From the NCBI GenBank assembly GCA_964649725.1, contig CAZYTM010000002.1:248001-312000 (forward strand): 64,000 nt of DNA. The letters are read 5' to 3'. Below, piece after piece: positions 1 to 9,030 of this stretch (its first letter is position 1; each line of letters starts with the position of its first letter). This stretch comes from CAZYTM01 sp964649725 (GTDB taxonomy: Bacteria; Desulfobacterota; Desulfuromonadia; Geobacterales; Geobacteraceae). The notes under the pieces are model-generated. The model saw nothing but the letters and a program-made list of their open reading frames with translations. It had not been told where the DNA came from and made no database searches. A program made the position numbers and the translations under genes.

Positions 1-16
1 CGTAGGGCATATATAC

Positions 17-42
17 CTGGGATCAGGGATCAGGGACCGGAG
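17..42. repeat. short GGGATCA direct repeat
   Basis: The units GGGATCA, GGGATCA and GGGACC follow one another just beyond the 3' end of lysS. Similar purine-rich GGGAAC-type repeats occur at the 3' end of trmL near 54855-54895. No function can be assigned. Confidence 0.4.
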
Positions 43-94
43 TGAAGGGATTCAGATCAGCACTGACCCCTCTCCAGCGGAACCATTTCACCGT

Positions 95-1576
95 TTATTT
101 TTCCTTCCTGAGTTGCGGAAACAGTATGACATCCCTGATGGAGGGGGAATCGGTCAGGAGCATCACCAGACGGTCGATGCCGATCCCTTCGCCAGCTGTC
201 GGCGGCATGCCATATTCCAGCGCCCTGATGTAATCCTCATCCATGTAGTGGGCTTCTTCATCACCACTCGCCTTGGCGGCAACCTGGGCCAGAAAACGCT
301 CCTTCTGGTCGACCGGATCGTTCAACTCGGAAAAGGCGTTGGCCATCTCCCGTCCGGCACAGTAGAATTCGAAACGGTCGACAAAATTCGGGTCGTGATC
401 GCTTTTGCGCGACAGTGGCGACACTTCGGTCGGATAGGCGGTAATGAAGGTCGGCTGGATCAATTTGGTCTCGGCCACCTCTTCGAAAATCTCGATAAGG
501 AGTTTGCCATAGCCGATCTCCGCCGGCAGTTCGAGCCCGAGCTGCTGGGCATAGGCATAGGCGAGGTCACGGTCTGCCAGCGATTTGGCATCGATATCAC
601 CATAGGCGAGTATCGCCTCGGTCACGGTGAGCCGCTGCCAGGGGCGCTGGAAACTTATCGGCACCCCCTGATAGGAGAAATCGAGGCTCCCCAGAACCTG
701 CTCGGTAACATGGCAGAGGAGTTCTTCGGTGAAGTCCATCAGCTCGGCAAAGGTGGCATAAGCCTGATAGAACTCCATCATGGTAAATTCCGGATTGTGG
801 CGGACCGATATCCCTTCATTGCGGAAATTGCGGTTGATCTCGAATACCTTTTCAAACCCGCCCACTACCAGCCTCTTGAGGTAGAGTTCCGGAGCGATAC
901 GCAAGAAAAGCTCCATATCGAGGGCATTATGGTGGGTAACAAAGGGGCGGGCTGTGGCACCACCGGGGATCGGCTGCATCATCGGCGTCTCGACCTCGAG
1001 AAAACCGCTGGCAGACATATATTCGCGGATCAGGTTGATAATCCGGGAACGCTTGAAAAAAACCTCGCGCACCTCCGGATTCACGATCAGGTCGAGATAC
1101 CGCTGCCGATAACGGGTCTCTACGTCAGTCAGACCATGGAATTTCTCCGGCAAGGGCAAGAGCGACTTGGCAAGCAATCGTATTTCACTGAGATGCAGGG
1201 AGAGTTCGCCGGTTTTGGTCCGAAACGGTACCCCGACTGCTCCGATTATGTCACCGATATCGAAAGTCTCGAAATTGGCGAATGATTCGTCGCCTATGGA
1301 ATCTTTCCGCACATAGAGCTGCATCCTGCCGGTCCGGTCCTGTACCTGGATAAAGGCGGCCTTGCCAAAGGAACGACGGGCCATGATGCGACCTGCTACG
1401 ACAAAAGTCGGCGGTTCGGCCTCAATAGTCTCGATTGCACCATAAGCAGCATGCAGGTCAGCAGCGGTATGCTGCGGTCGAAAATCATTCGGATAGGGGT
1501 TAACCCCTGATTCCCACAGCTGATCAACTTTTCGTCGTCTCTGCAACAGCAGTTCACTCAATTCTTCCATCGACAC
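95..1576 (-). CDS. lysS: lysyl-tRNA synthetase, class II
   Basis: This enzyme charges tRNA-Lys with lysine in the cytoplasm using ATP. The 493-residue length is normal for bacterial class II LysRS. An N-terminal OB-fold anticodon-binding domain (about residues 55-150) precedes the class II core. Motif 1 lies around GFLEVETPMM, motif 2 around FRNEGISVRHNPEFTMMEFY, and motif 3 at the C-terminal GIGIDRLVMLL. The chosen start is a GTG with a well-spaced AGAGGTGA ribosome site; the ATG two codons later (1570) is an alternative. It is the last minus-strand gene before the window's left edge and follows an HD-GYP gene in the same direction. Nothing unusual was seen. Confidence 0.97.
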   Translation of the reverse strand: MSMEELSELLLQRRRKVDQLWESGVNPYPNDFRPQHTAADLHAAYGAIETIEAEPPTFVVAGRIMARRSFGKAAFIQVQDRTGRMQLYVRKDSIGDESFANFETFDIGDIIGAVGVPFRTKTGELSLHLSEIRLLAKSLLPLPEKFHGLTDVETRYRQRYLDLIVNPEVREVFFKRSRIINLIREYMSASGFLEVETPMMQPIPGGATARPFVTHHNALDMELFLRIAPELYLKRLVVGGFEKVFEINRNFRNEGISVRHNPEFTMMEFYQAYATFAELMDFTEELLCHVTEQVLGSLDFSYQGVPISFQRPWQRLTVTEAILAYGDIDAKSLADRDLAYAYAQQLGLELPAEIGYGKLLIEIFEEVAETKLIQPTFITAYPTEVSPLSRKSDHDPNFVDRFEFYCAGREMANAFSELNDPVDQKERFLAQVAAKASGDEEAHYMDEDYIRALEYGMPPTAGEGIGIDRLVMLLTDSPSIRDVILFPQLRKEK

Positions 1577-1655
1577 CAGTCACCTCTTTTTCGACCATCT
1601 CTTATGCTGTATCACAAACTGGCAAAATAGCCTATTTGGAGGCGTCAAGTCAAGT

Positions 1656-1686
1656 AAAAAGGGGGAACGGCATAGCCGTCCCCCCT
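1656..1686 (-). terminator. Rho-independent terminator after HD-GYP gene
   Basis: On the minus strand, a stem of GGGGGACGGC pairing with GCCGTTCCCCC is followed by a T run. It lies about 40 bp past the HD-GYP stop codon and separates that gene from lysS. Confidence 0.8.
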
Positions 1687-1723
1687 GTACAAATTGTCAG
1701 GATTTTCAGTCAATTATCTCTGC

Positions 1724-2620
1724 TCAGCAATTCCCCACCATACTGTAAAGCCTTGCCCCGAAATGCTTCTCGACCCGGGCTACTTTCTCCGTCTCCTTGG
1801 ATATATCATCGAGCACATTGAGAAAGGCCTCTACCACCCGCGGATCGAACTGGGCCCCGGCATTCGAATAGAGTTCATCAAGCGCCTCGCGCATCAACAG
1901 AGCGCTCCGGAATGGCCGCTCCGATGTCATGGCATCAAATGCGTCGGCAACGGCGATAATGCGCGCCTCGATAGGAATAGCGAGCCCTTTCAGCCCATAG
2001 GGGTAGCCGCTTCCGTCGAACCGTTCGTGGTGATGCAGCACCGCCGTGACCTCACGTTTCAACGAGTTGGACGCATCGAGCAGTTCCGCCGCGACCACCG
2101 GATGTTTGCGGATCAGGGTCCGTTCATCGGCTGTCAGCTGGGTCTCCTTGTGCAGGACATAATCAGGAATCCAGATTTTGCCGATATCATGCAGCAGCGC
2201 CGCCTTTTCCAAAGACTTCAGGTCGGCATCGGAAAGGAGCAGCGCCTTGCCGATCTTTATCGCCACACCGGCAACTCTGGCCGCATGGCCATTGGCATAG
2301 CTGTCATTACTGTCAATTGCCAGAGCGATAGCCTGCAGGGTGTTGCTATAGGTCTCTTCGAGCTTCTCCAATGCTTCCTGCGCCGCCACTTTCTCCCCGG
2401 CCATCGCCCAGTTCCGCTCGGCATGCCTGAGCCTTGAGCGTCGTTCAACGAGTCGCAGGGGTATATAGAGCAGGATGAGAGTTGCCATGATTATGCCACA
2501 GCCAAGCCAGCTGGCATCACCGAACAGGCCGACCAGCACCCAGGAGAGGAACAATCCTGCTAAAGTTAGAATCGCCAGGCTGGCAGGGGCAAAGATGTCA
2601 TTTGCACGCTGGTCGAACAT
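1724..2620 (-). CDS. membrane-anchored HD-GYP domain protein
   Basis: Probable cyclic-di-GMP phosphodiesterase of 298 residues. The first 60 residues hold two hydrophobic segments, then a short coiled coil (about 70-100) leads into an HD-GYP domain. Diagnostic motifs are LLHDIGK (metal-binding HD), HHHERFDGSGYP (the GYP signature) and the later DAFDAMTS. The family hydrolyses c-di-GMP; that is family knowledge and was not shown here. The start at 2620 is chosen because AGGAGAATTT sits directly before the ATG, although the frame stays open 15 codons upstream. It forms part of a c-di-GMP gene set in this window with two GGDEF proteins and a PilZ protein. Confidence 0.9.
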   Translation of the reverse strand: MFDQRANDIFAPASLAILTLAGLFLSWVLVGLFGDASWLGCGIIMATLILLYIPLRLVERRSRLRHAERNWAMAGEKVAAQEALEKLEETYSNTLQAIALAIDSNDSYANGHAARVAGVAIKIGKALLLSDADLKSLEKAALLHDIGKIWIPDYVLHKETQLTADERTLIRKHPVVAAELLDASNSLKREVTAVLHHHERFDGSGYPYGLKGLAIPIEARIIAVADAFDAMTSERPFRSALLMREALDELYSNAGAQFDPRVVEAFLNVLDDISKETEKVARVEKHFGARLYSMVGNC

Positions 2621-2803
2621 AAATTCTCCTTGACAACTACATTTGTACATTCTTATCGACGTCACTCTGCATTACTTTAATGACTACTGACAAGGGGCCG
2701 ACAGTTCTGTCAGAATCATGCAATGTCATTGTAACTTGCCAACCGTCCAAGCTGTAGTAGAGTTTATGTTGAGAGCGAACAAACAGATAAGGAGATTAAT
2801 ACT

Positions 2804-3394
2804 ATGCGCCCTATACAGACACTATTGCTGCTCATCACCTTCATTCTCCCCCCTGTGCTGGCAGGTGCCGCCACCTACCAGATCGACAGCGATCATACCA
2901 GCGCCCAGTTCAAGGTAAGGCATCTGATGGTCTCCAACGTCAAGGGGGAGTTCAGCAGGATTAGCGGTACGATAGTTATCGATGATCAGGATATCAGCAG
3001 ATCTAAGGTTGATGTGAAGATCGATGTGGCAGCGATCAATACCGGGATCAGCAAACGGGACGAACATCTGCGCAGCGCCGATTTTTTCGATCTGGCCAAA
3101 TACCCGGTGATGACCTTTGTCGGCAAAAAGGTCAAGAGATCGGGCGATGGCCAGCTGAAGGTGACTGGCGACCTGACCATCCGCGGCATTACCAGGGAGG
3201 TAGTGCTTGACGTGGAAGGGCCGACCGCCGAAGTTAAGGACCCGTGGGGGCTCGTCCGCCGCGGTGCCAGCGCCACCACCAAGATCAACCGGAAGGATTT
3301 CGGCCTGACCTGGAACAAGGCCCTTGAAGCCGGCGGTGTCGCCGTAGGTGACGAAGTTGCCATCACCATAGAGGTGGAGATGGTGAAGAAGTAG
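2804..3394 (+). CDS. YceI family periplasmic protein
   Basis: A 196-residue exported lipocalin-like protein. An N-terminal signal peptide (cleavage near LAGAA, residue 23) precedes a complete YceI domain starting YQIDSDHTSAQFKVRH. Typical blocks are SADFFD.KYP.MTF, the TIRG strand and the LTWNK motif near the C-terminus. Family members bind polyisoprenoid lipids in the periplasm; the exact role is not fixed. A good ribosome site (AAGGAG) precedes the ATG. The gene converges tail to tail with the next one: their stop codons are adjacent with no spacer, so any terminator must lie inside coding sequence. Confidence 0.93.
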   Translation: MRPIQTLLLLITFILPPVLAGAATYQIDSDHTSAQFKVRHLMVSNVKGEFSRISGTIVIDDQDISRSKVDVKIDVAAINTGISKRDEHLRSADFFDLAKYPVMTFVGKKVKRSGDGQLKVTGDLTIRGITREVVLDVEGPTAEVKDPWGLVRRGASATTKINRKDFGLTWNKALEAGGVAVGDEVAITIEVEMVKK

Positions 3395-4369
3395 TCAGCG
3401 GCCGCAGCTCACCTCCTGCTCGCCACCTGTGGAGAGCTCGCCGCTACTGGCTGCACCGAGGTAGACCCCCTGACGGTAACATGCAGCGATTCCGGCAGGG
3501 AGTTTTTTCCCGGTACTGTTACGATAGGTGAATGAGAGTGATGGCAGGGGGGTCGGGCTGAATCGTTCCTGCAGCAACGGCAGTATCTCCCTGCTGATCT
3601 TCTGCACCCCTCTGACAGCTTGCCGGAATGGGGGGAGTTGCGCAGAAGGGTCGCTTATCCTGCTCAGAATAAGTCTTGACTCATCAAGATCAGGCTCACT
3701 GGAAAGCTCGGCCGCAATCTGCATATCAAGCCGGTCTGCACCAGACAGATGGTATTCATAGACCGGCCGCAGATGCAGACCGTTATCCTGCCAGGAGATT
3801 ATGAGACGCCCTGACTGGCCGGTCAGCCAGATGCGCGCCAGGCTCACCGGCCGTTCATTGTTTAACAGCGAGAAACGCTCATCTACACCCTTCAGCTCGG
3901 CTTCTGTACGGCGACGGCTTTTATATACCGTCTCCAGCTGCGCCAGGGCAAAGTCGCTCCCCTGTCTAATACTTGCTAAAGGGTCCGGATCGTTCTTGGT
4001 CTTGCGCGGAGTTTTACTGCTTTGGGATTTGGCTGCAGCAGCAAAGATATCTTCCTTGACTGCCAGGACCCGCAGCCGGTCACGCAACTGCTCCCGTTGT
4101 CCGGTCAAACGGAGCAGCTCCTTCTCCCGCCGCCGATCCGGCTTTGCCTTGCCGATCTCCACCCGGGAGAGGCTCCCCTTACCTTCGTACCTGACCCGCA
4201 GCGAACCGCTCTGCATGGTGGCTGGCAACGCCAGTTCCAGGTACCTCCTGCTCACCTGGATCTCCCGTTCCACGATAGCGCCGTCGAGAAAGATGGTCGC
4301 CCTGGTTGTCGCGCCCCAGCCATTAGCTGCCGATAAAAGCAGCAATAAAATGATCGTCAATGATCGCAT
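3395..4369 (-). CDS. exported coiled-coil/beta protein, DUF4139-like
   Basis: About 324 residues with a clear signal peptide (LTIILLLLLSAANGWG). An N-terminal beta region resembles the start of DUF4139/DUF4140 proteins (IFLDGAIVEREIQV), a charged helix rich in R, K and E covers about residues 75-160, and a C-terminal beta region follows. No catalytic motif is visible and the function is unknown. The start at 4369 (MRSLTII) is preferred because the signal peptide begins there; a start six codons upstream is open. It lies just upstream of, and in the same direction as, the FKBP gene's reverse-strand neighbourhood. The family assignment is tentative. Confidence 0.7.
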   Translation of the reverse strand: MRSLTIILLLLLSAANGWGATTRATIFLDGAIVEREIQVSRRYLELALPATMQSGSLRVRYEGKGSLSRVEIGKAKPDRRREKELLRLTGQREQLRDRLRVLAVKEDIFAAAAKSQSSKTPRKTKNDPDPLASIRQGSDFALAQLETVYKSRRRTEAELKGVDERFSLLNNERPVSLARIWLTGQSGRLIISWQDNGLHLRPVYEYHLSGADRLDMQIAAELSSEPDLDESRLILSRISDPSAQLPPFRQAVRGVQKISREILPLLQERFSPTPLPSLSFTYRNSTGKKLPAGIAACYRQGVYLGAASSGELSTGGEQEVSCGR

Positions 4370-4401
4370 CGTACCCTCCCTGGTCATGTTAGTGAGTCAA
4401 G

Positions 4402-4848
4402 TTACTTAGCTGCGTCGATCAGCTCCACATCAAAGATAAGTGTCGCATTGGGGGGGATAACCCCACCGGCCCCTCTGGCACCGTAGCCGAGTTGTGGCGG
4501 AATGGTAAGCCGGCGTTTACCGCCGACCTTCATCGACATCACCCCTTCGTCCCACCCTTTGATCACCTGACCGACACCGATGATGAAATCTAGCGGCTGA
4601 CCCCGGTCGACAGAGCTGTCAAACTTCTTCCCATTCTCCAGGGTGCCGGTATAGTGGACCTTCACCTGTTTTCCGGCCACTGGCGAGGCCCCTTTGCCGA
4701 CCACCTGATCGACATATTTAAGCCCGGATGCGGTTGTAACCATCTTCTTCTCCCCCTTTTGCGCGGCTGCTTTTTCCTGTGCGGCGATTACCGGCTGGAT
4801 AAAGAGCAGTGCGGCTGCGACTGCCGCCATGATAGTTATGATGCGCAT
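4402..4848 (-). CDS. exported FKBP-type peptidyl-prolyl isomerase
   Basis: A 148-residue protein with a signal peptide (about residues 1-22), a short charged linker and one complete FKBP domain. Visible FKBP signatures include VHYTGTLENGKKFDSS, IIGVGQVIKGWDEG, the PPQLGYG loop and IPPNATLIFDVELI. The active-site positions Tyr, Asp, Phe, Trp and Tyr are retained. It should catalyse proline cis-trans isomerisation in the periplasm. A strong ribosome site (AGGAGG) lies directly upstream. There is no extra dimerisation domain, so it is the minimal single-domain form. Confidence 0.95.
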   Translation of the reverse strand: MRIITIMAAVAAALLFIQPVIAAQEKAAAQKGEKKMVTTASGLKYVDQVVGKGASPVAGKQVKVHYTGTLENGKKFDSSVDRGQPLDFIIGVGQVIKGWDEGVMSMKVGGKRRLTIPPQLGYGARGAGGVIPPNATLIFDVELIDAAK

Positions 4849-5037
4849 TATTTTGCCTCCTTGGATTAATATATATTACCTTTCCAAACTAGTGAGGTAG
4901 CGTTTAGATATTTTTGGGGAGTAACTGGAGTTGGTAAAGCTCACTAGCGTAATTGGTTGTATAACAGAGATATAAGAAAAATTAAATATTAAAATCCGGC
5001 ATTGCAAAACTGCAACTCCTTCTCGGCAAGATACCCC

Positions 5038-5065
5038 TTGACATACATCATATATGCTGTATAAA
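5038..5065 (+). promoter_or_regulatory. hicAB promoter with operator-like inverted repeat
   Basis: TTGACA (5038-5043), a 16-bp spacer and TATAAA (5060-5065) form a strong sigma70-type promoter ending 8 bp before the hicA ATG, so the leader is very short or absent. ATACA (5043-5047) and TGTAT (5058-5062) make an inverted repeat within the promoter, a plausible binding site for the HTH of HicB. Confidence 0.7.
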
Positions 5066-5073
5066 CTAATCCT

Positions 5074-5259
5074 ATGACCGGAAAGCAGTTGAAAAAGCTC
5101 ATGGAAGAGCATGGTTGGCACATGGATCGCATTTCCGGCAGCCATCACATCATGATTCGGGAAAATTGTCGCTCAATCCCGATCCCGATTCATGGTTCGA
5201 CCGATCTCCCTAAAGGGCTTGTCAGTGCAATCCTGAAGCAGGCCGGGATAAAGAGGTAA
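5074..5259 (+). CDS. hicA: HicA family mRNA interferase toxin
   Basis: A 61-residue protein with the dsRNA-binding-like fold of HicA. The region GKQLKKLMEEHGW is the usual first helix, and GSHHIM contains the catalytic histidine. LPKGLVSAILKQAGI is the closing helix. HicA toxins cleave mRNA and block translation until neutralised by HicB. It is 5 bp ahead of hicB in the toxin-first order typical of the family. Confidence 0.93.
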   Translation: MTGKQLKKLMEEHGWHMDRISGSHHIMIRENCRSIPIPIHGSTDLPKGLVSAILKQAGIKR

Positions 5260-5264
5260 CAATT

Positions 5265-5681
5265 ATGCTGGCATATCCGGCAAAGATCACCAGGCAGGAC
5301 AACAGCTATCTGGTCGCCTTCATCGACCTGGAAAATATCGTTACTTACGGAGCAACCCCTGAAGAGGCGCTGCAAAACGCCGAAGAAGCGCTTAACGGCT
5401 GCATAGAGTCTGATTTTGAGCGAAATTTCACGATTCCGCCACCTTCTGTAACCTCAAATGAAAATATTTTCCAGATACCGGTCGCCCCCCATATTGCCGT
5501 GGCCCTCATGCTCCGCACCATGCGTGGTAACAGGCCACAGGCAGAGGTGGCCCGGCAGCTGAAGATATCCTACCAGGTCTATCAGCGTCTGGAGAACCCG
5601 CGCAAGGCCAACCCAACCGTAAAAACCCTGGAAAAAATCGCCCGCGCCTTTGGCAAACGAGTCGAACTCGGCTTTGTCTGA
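5265..5681 (+). CDS. hicB: HicB family antitoxin with C-terminal HTH
   Basis: A 138-residue antitoxin. The N-terminal half (about 1-60) is the partly degraded RNase H-like HicB fold (YLVAFIDLENIVTYGATPEEAL.NA). The C-terminal half (about 75-138) is a Cro/C1-type helix-turn-helix (AEVARQLKISYQVYQRLENP..ANPTVKTLEKIARAFGK). The HTH probably binds the inverted repeat in the promoter and represses its own operon, as in other HicB-HTH proteins; that binding is inferred. Confidence 0.93.
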   Translation: MLAYPAKITRQDNSYLVAFIDLENIVTYGATPEEALQNAEEALNGCIESDFERNFTIPPPSVTSNENIFQIPVAPHIAVALMLRTMRGNRPQAEVARQLKISYQVYQRLENPRKANPTVKTLEKIARAFGKRVELGFV

Positions 5682-5684
5682 CCG

Positions 5685-5731
5685 ACAAAAAACGCCGCCT
5701 ACTCCAATTTTACTTAGAAGCAGGCGGCGGT
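5685..5731 (-). terminator. Rho-independent terminator of the 8-gene operon
   Basis: Arms CGCCGCCT (5693-5700) and AGGCGGCG (5722-5729) pair. Read on the minus strand, the stem is followed by TTTTTT. It lies between hicB and the convergent DUF1015 gene and ends the long minus-strand operon. Confidence 0.8.
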
Positions 5732-5823
5732 CTATTCGGCAAACAGGTTAAACAACCTTATCCTTATCTATTCAGTCGCCCCTCATCTCTATTTCCCCTC
5801 ATAGAGAGAATGGTAAATCCCCC

Positions 5824-7065
5824 CTACGACAACAGATGCACAAAGAGCCCGCTGCGAAGCTTCGGCTCAAACCAGGTCGATTTGGGTGGCATGATCTTGT
5901 CGGCATCGGAAAGCTCCATCAGTTCTTCGATAGAGGTGGGATAAAGTGAGAAGGCGACCTCGCAGGCGCCGCTTTGCACCAGACGCTCCAGTTCCCCGAT
6001 ACCGCGGATACCGCCGACGAAATGGATCCGCTGGTCGATGCGCGGATTGCGGATGCCTAATACCGGGTTAAGGAGATTGTCCTGCAGGATCGAGACATCG
6101 AGCCGCCGTACCGCATCCAGTTCGTCAAAGCTCCCTTCCCGCGGCAGCAGTTCATACCAGCGACCGTCTAGATACATGCCGAACTGGTGCCGACCGGTCG
6201 GTTTGAAACCGGCCGGTGCCGGAGCCACCTCGAACCTGAGCGCCACCTTGGCCATGAATTCGGCGATGCTCAGCCCGTGCAGGTCGTTTATGGCACGGTT
6301 ATAGGCCATGATGTTCAGCTCCGAAGCAGGGAAAATGACCGTAAGGAAATAGTTATATTCCTCCTGGCCGGTATGGCCGGGATTGGCGGCCTTGCGCAGG
6401 TCGCGCACCCGGCTCGCAGCTGCACTGCGATGATGACCGTCTGCCACGTAGAGGGTCGGAATGGCCGCCACCAACCGGGTCAGCCGGTCTATAACAGCAA
6501 CATCTGCCACTACCCAGGCGGTATGCTCGACCTTATCATCGCTGACAAAATGGCAACTGGGAGCTGTTGCCGTGACATCGGTCAGGATAGCTGAGATAGC
6601 CGGCACATCCCGACAGGTATAAAAGACCGGCTCGTCGTTGGCATCCAGCTGGTCGATATGCCTGACCCGGTCCTCCTCCTTGTCGGCACGGGTAAGTTCA
6701 TGCTTCTTGATCACCCCTTGCTGGTAGTCATCGACACTGGAACAGACCACCAGCCCGGTCTGGACGATCCCCCCCATCTTCTGCCGGTAGACATAGTAAC
6801 ACTCTGCCTCATCCTGCACCAGCAGCCGCTCCTGCAGGAAGCGCCGCAGATTCTCCTCACCCTGGCGATAGACCGGCTCGGAGTGGATATCCACCTCGGG
6901 GGGGAGATCGATCTCCGGCCGGGAGATATGCAGGAAACTGGCCGGATTGCCGGCAGCCATGGCCCGCGCCTCGTCGGTGTTCATCACATCATAGGGGGGT
7001 GCTGCCACCTGCTGGGCCTTGTCACTGGCCGGGCGAAGCGCCCGGAAAGGTTTGATGATAGCCAT
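5824..7065 (-). CDS. DUF1015 family protein
   Basis: A 413-residue full-length member of DUF1015 (COG4198). Family hallmarks include the opening IIKPFRALRP, VAAPPYDVM, and the central LYVADGHHR motif whose histidines suggest a metal or nucleic-acid site. No biochemical role is firmly known for this family and none is asserted. It is the last gene of the operon, 15 bp after the NlpC/P60 gene stop, and is followed by the operon terminator. Confidence 0.9.
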   Translation of the reverse strand: MAIIKPFRALRPASDKAQQVAAPPYDVMNTDEARAMAAGNPASFLHISRPEIDLPPEVDIHSEPVYRQGEENLRRFLQERLLVQDEAECYYVYRQKMGGIVQTGLVVCSSVDDYQQGVIKKHELTRADKEEDRVRHIDQLDANDEPVFYTCRDVPAISAILTDVTATAPSCHFVSDDKVEHTAWVVADVAVIDRLTRLVAAIPTLYVADGHHRSAAASRVRDLRKAANPGHTGQEEYNYFLTVIFPASELNIMAYNRAINDLHGLSIAEFMAKVALRFEVAPAPAGFKPTGRHQFGMYLDGRWYELLPREGSFDELDAVRRLDVSILQDNLLNPVLGIRNPRIDQRIHFVGGIRGIGELERLVQSGACEVAFSLYPTSIEELMELSDADKIMPPKSTWFEPKLRSGLFVHLLS

Positions 7066-7080
7066 AACTACCTCACCGAT

Positions 7081-7878
7081 CTAAAAGTATCTGCGTGCTC
7101 CGACAAACCGTTTGACGAAGTAGTTCTCGTCAATCGGAGTGACCTTGATCTCTTCCCCCCGCCGCGGGGCATGGACGAATTTGCCATTGCCGACAAATAT
7201 CCCGACATGATTGATCGCCTCCTCGGAACTGCCGAAAAAGAGCAGGTCGCCATCCTTCAGGTCATCCCTGGCAACAGTGTCTCCGACCTTGAACTGCTCC
7301 CTGGAGGTACGGGGGATACTCACCCCGCAGAGATTGTAGACCGCCCGGACAAAACCGCTGCAGTCCATGCCGTCAACCACAGTGTCCCCCCCCCAGCGGT
7401 AGGGGATACCGACAAAACGTTCGGCAGTCCTGGCAGCGACGTTACCCATGTCGCTACTGGCCGACTTAGTCCTGGGGAGCACCGGAGTAGTAGTTGCTTT
7501 CGGAATCGGCTGATGGATCTCCGGCTCTTTAGTCTTGCGGATCGAAGCCGGTCTCGGTTCGGCAATGAAGAAGGCGCTGACCAGCTTGTCCGCCACCAGT
7601 TTCCTGCCGGAACGTTTTGCCTCTTCGTAGGTTGGAAAATCGCCAAAACGGACCGCATAGACGCCATCCTCCTTGCGGAAATAGAACGCCTCCAGCCCTC
7701 GCGCCTGCAGCTTGGCTGCCAGCCGTTCGGCGTTCACCACATCCTTGAACGCACCGACCTGGATGGAATAGCCGAGCCGGCTGATACCACGGCTATTTTT
7801 CTGTTGCGCAGCACAGCCGGTGGCGGCAAAGAGGAGAGAACTCCCCAGTAAAATCGTCGTTATGATAAGTCGAGCCAT
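7081..7878 (-). CDS. SPOR-NlpC/P60 lipoprotein endopeptidase
   Basis: About 265 residues. The N-terminal hydrophobic stretch ends in AATGC, a plausible lipobox. A SPOR peptidoglycan-binding repeat (YSIQVGAFKDVVNAERLAAK...YAVRFGDF) covers about residues 40-110. After a linker, an NlpC/P60 cysteine peptidase domain follows (about 150-265) with the nucleophile in DGMDCSGFV and the catalytic histidine in NHVGIFVGNG. It should cleave peptide bonds in the cell-wall murein, with SPOR targeting it to division-site glycan. The start at MARLIITT is chosen for the lipoprotein signal; the frame is open to 7923, inside prfB. Confidence 0.9.
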   Translation of the reverse strand: MARLIITTILLGSSLLFAATGCAAQQKNSRGISRLGYSIQVGAFKDVVNAERLAAKLQARGLEAFYFRKEDGVYAVRFGDFPTYEEAKRSGRKLVADKLVSAFFIAEPRPASIRKTKEPEIHQPIPKATTTPVLPRTKSASSDMGNVAARTAERFVGIPYRWGGDTVVDGMDCSGFVRAVYNLCGVSIPRTSREQFKVGDTVARDDLKDGDLLFFGSSEEAINHVGIFVGNGKFVHAPRRGEEIKVTPIDENYFVKRFVGARRYF

Positions 7879-7903
7879 CAGGATAACCCTTGTCGTGAAA
7901 TAG

Positions 7904-9020
7904 TTACTGGTCATCCGTGACATTCCGCCTCACCCCCATCAGGAAAGCGATGACGAACTCCTCCAGCTCGCCATCCAGCACTGCATCAGGGTTGCCGGTC
8001 TCAACACCGGTACGGAGATCCTTGACCATCTTGTAGGGGTGCAGCACATAGGAGCGGATCTGGCTACCCCAGCCGATCTCCTTCTTTTCACCGGCAATAT
8101 CGGCTGCCTGGGCCTCCCTCTCCTGCACCTCCTTTTCATAGAGCTTGGCGCGCAGCATCCGCATGGCAGTCGCCTTGTTCATATGCTGGCTCCGCTCGCT
8201 CTGACAGGCTACCACAATTCCGCTCGGCAGGTGGGTGATCCTGATCGCTGAATCGGTGGTATTGACATGCTGGCCGCCGGCACCACTGGAGCGAAAGGTG
8301 TCGATTCGCAGATCAGTTTCATTCACCTTCACCTCGATATCATCGGCGATTTCCGGGAAGGCAAAGACCGAGGCAAATGATGTATGGCGGCGGGCATTGC
8401 TGTCAAAGGGGGAGATACGGACCAGGCGATGGATGCCCGCCTCGGCCTTGAGATAACCGTAGGCATATTCACCGGTGACAGAGAAGGTTACCGATTTGAT
8501 CCCTGCCTCGTCACCCGGCTGGTAGTCGGTGATCTCAGACTTCCACCCCTTCCTTTCGCAGTAACGGAGATACATGCGCAGCAGCATCTCGGCCCAGTCC
8601 TGGGCTTCGGTGCCGCCGGCGCCGGCATTGATGGAAAAATAGCAGGAGCTGGCATCATGGGGGCCGGAGAGCATCCGCTGAAACTCTGCCTTGGCCACTG
8701 CATCCTCAAGTTGCTCGTTCAGCCCCTTCACCTCTGCCAGCACCGCTTCATCCCCGGCCTCTCCACCCAGCTCGATAAGTACCTGGATATCCTCCATCTG
8801 CCGGTTGAGGCGGTCCCAGCCGGAAACGGTCTTTTCCAGTACAGTCCGCTGTTTGAGCAGCTGCTGGGCAGAGTCGTTATTATCCCAGAAGTCTGGCGCA
8901 GCAAAGCGCGACTCCATCTCCTGGATATCCTCTCGCTTCCGGTCTATGTCAAAGTGACCCCCTGAGTTTGGCGATCCGCTCTGCAAGTCCTTCTATACGG
9001 GCTACTTCATCTCTGAACAT
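7904..9020 (-). CDS. prfB: peptide chain release factor 2 (programmed +1 frameshift)
   Basis: RF2 ends translation at UGA and UAA. Translation starts at the ATG at 9020 (AGGAGTCTTT ribosome site), runs 23 codons to an in-frame TGA at 8951-8949, and must shift +1 to continue from GAC at 8950-8948, giving 371 residues in all. The body carries the codon-recognition tripeptide SPF (VRISPFDS) and the catalytic GGQ (GAGGQHVN). The in-frame TGA lets RF2 sense its own level: when RF2 is scarce the ribosome pauses and shifts. A simple ORF call would wrongly start at 8986. It lies 10 bp after lnt in the operon. Confidence 0.97.
8948..8963 (-). promoter_or_regulatory. RF2 +1 programmed frameshift signal
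   Basis: On the minus strand the site reads AGGGGG TCA CTT TGA C: an internal Shine-Dalgarno-like AGGGGG, a 3-nt spacer, the slippery CTT and the TGA stop followed by C. This has the same layout as the classic prfB recoding site. Confidence 0.96.
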
Positions 9021-9030
9021 AAAGACTCCT

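Noticed and set aside
8948..8986. Broken prfB with an in-frame stop
   Set aside because: The stop is part of the canonical RF2 frameshift signal, not a mutation.
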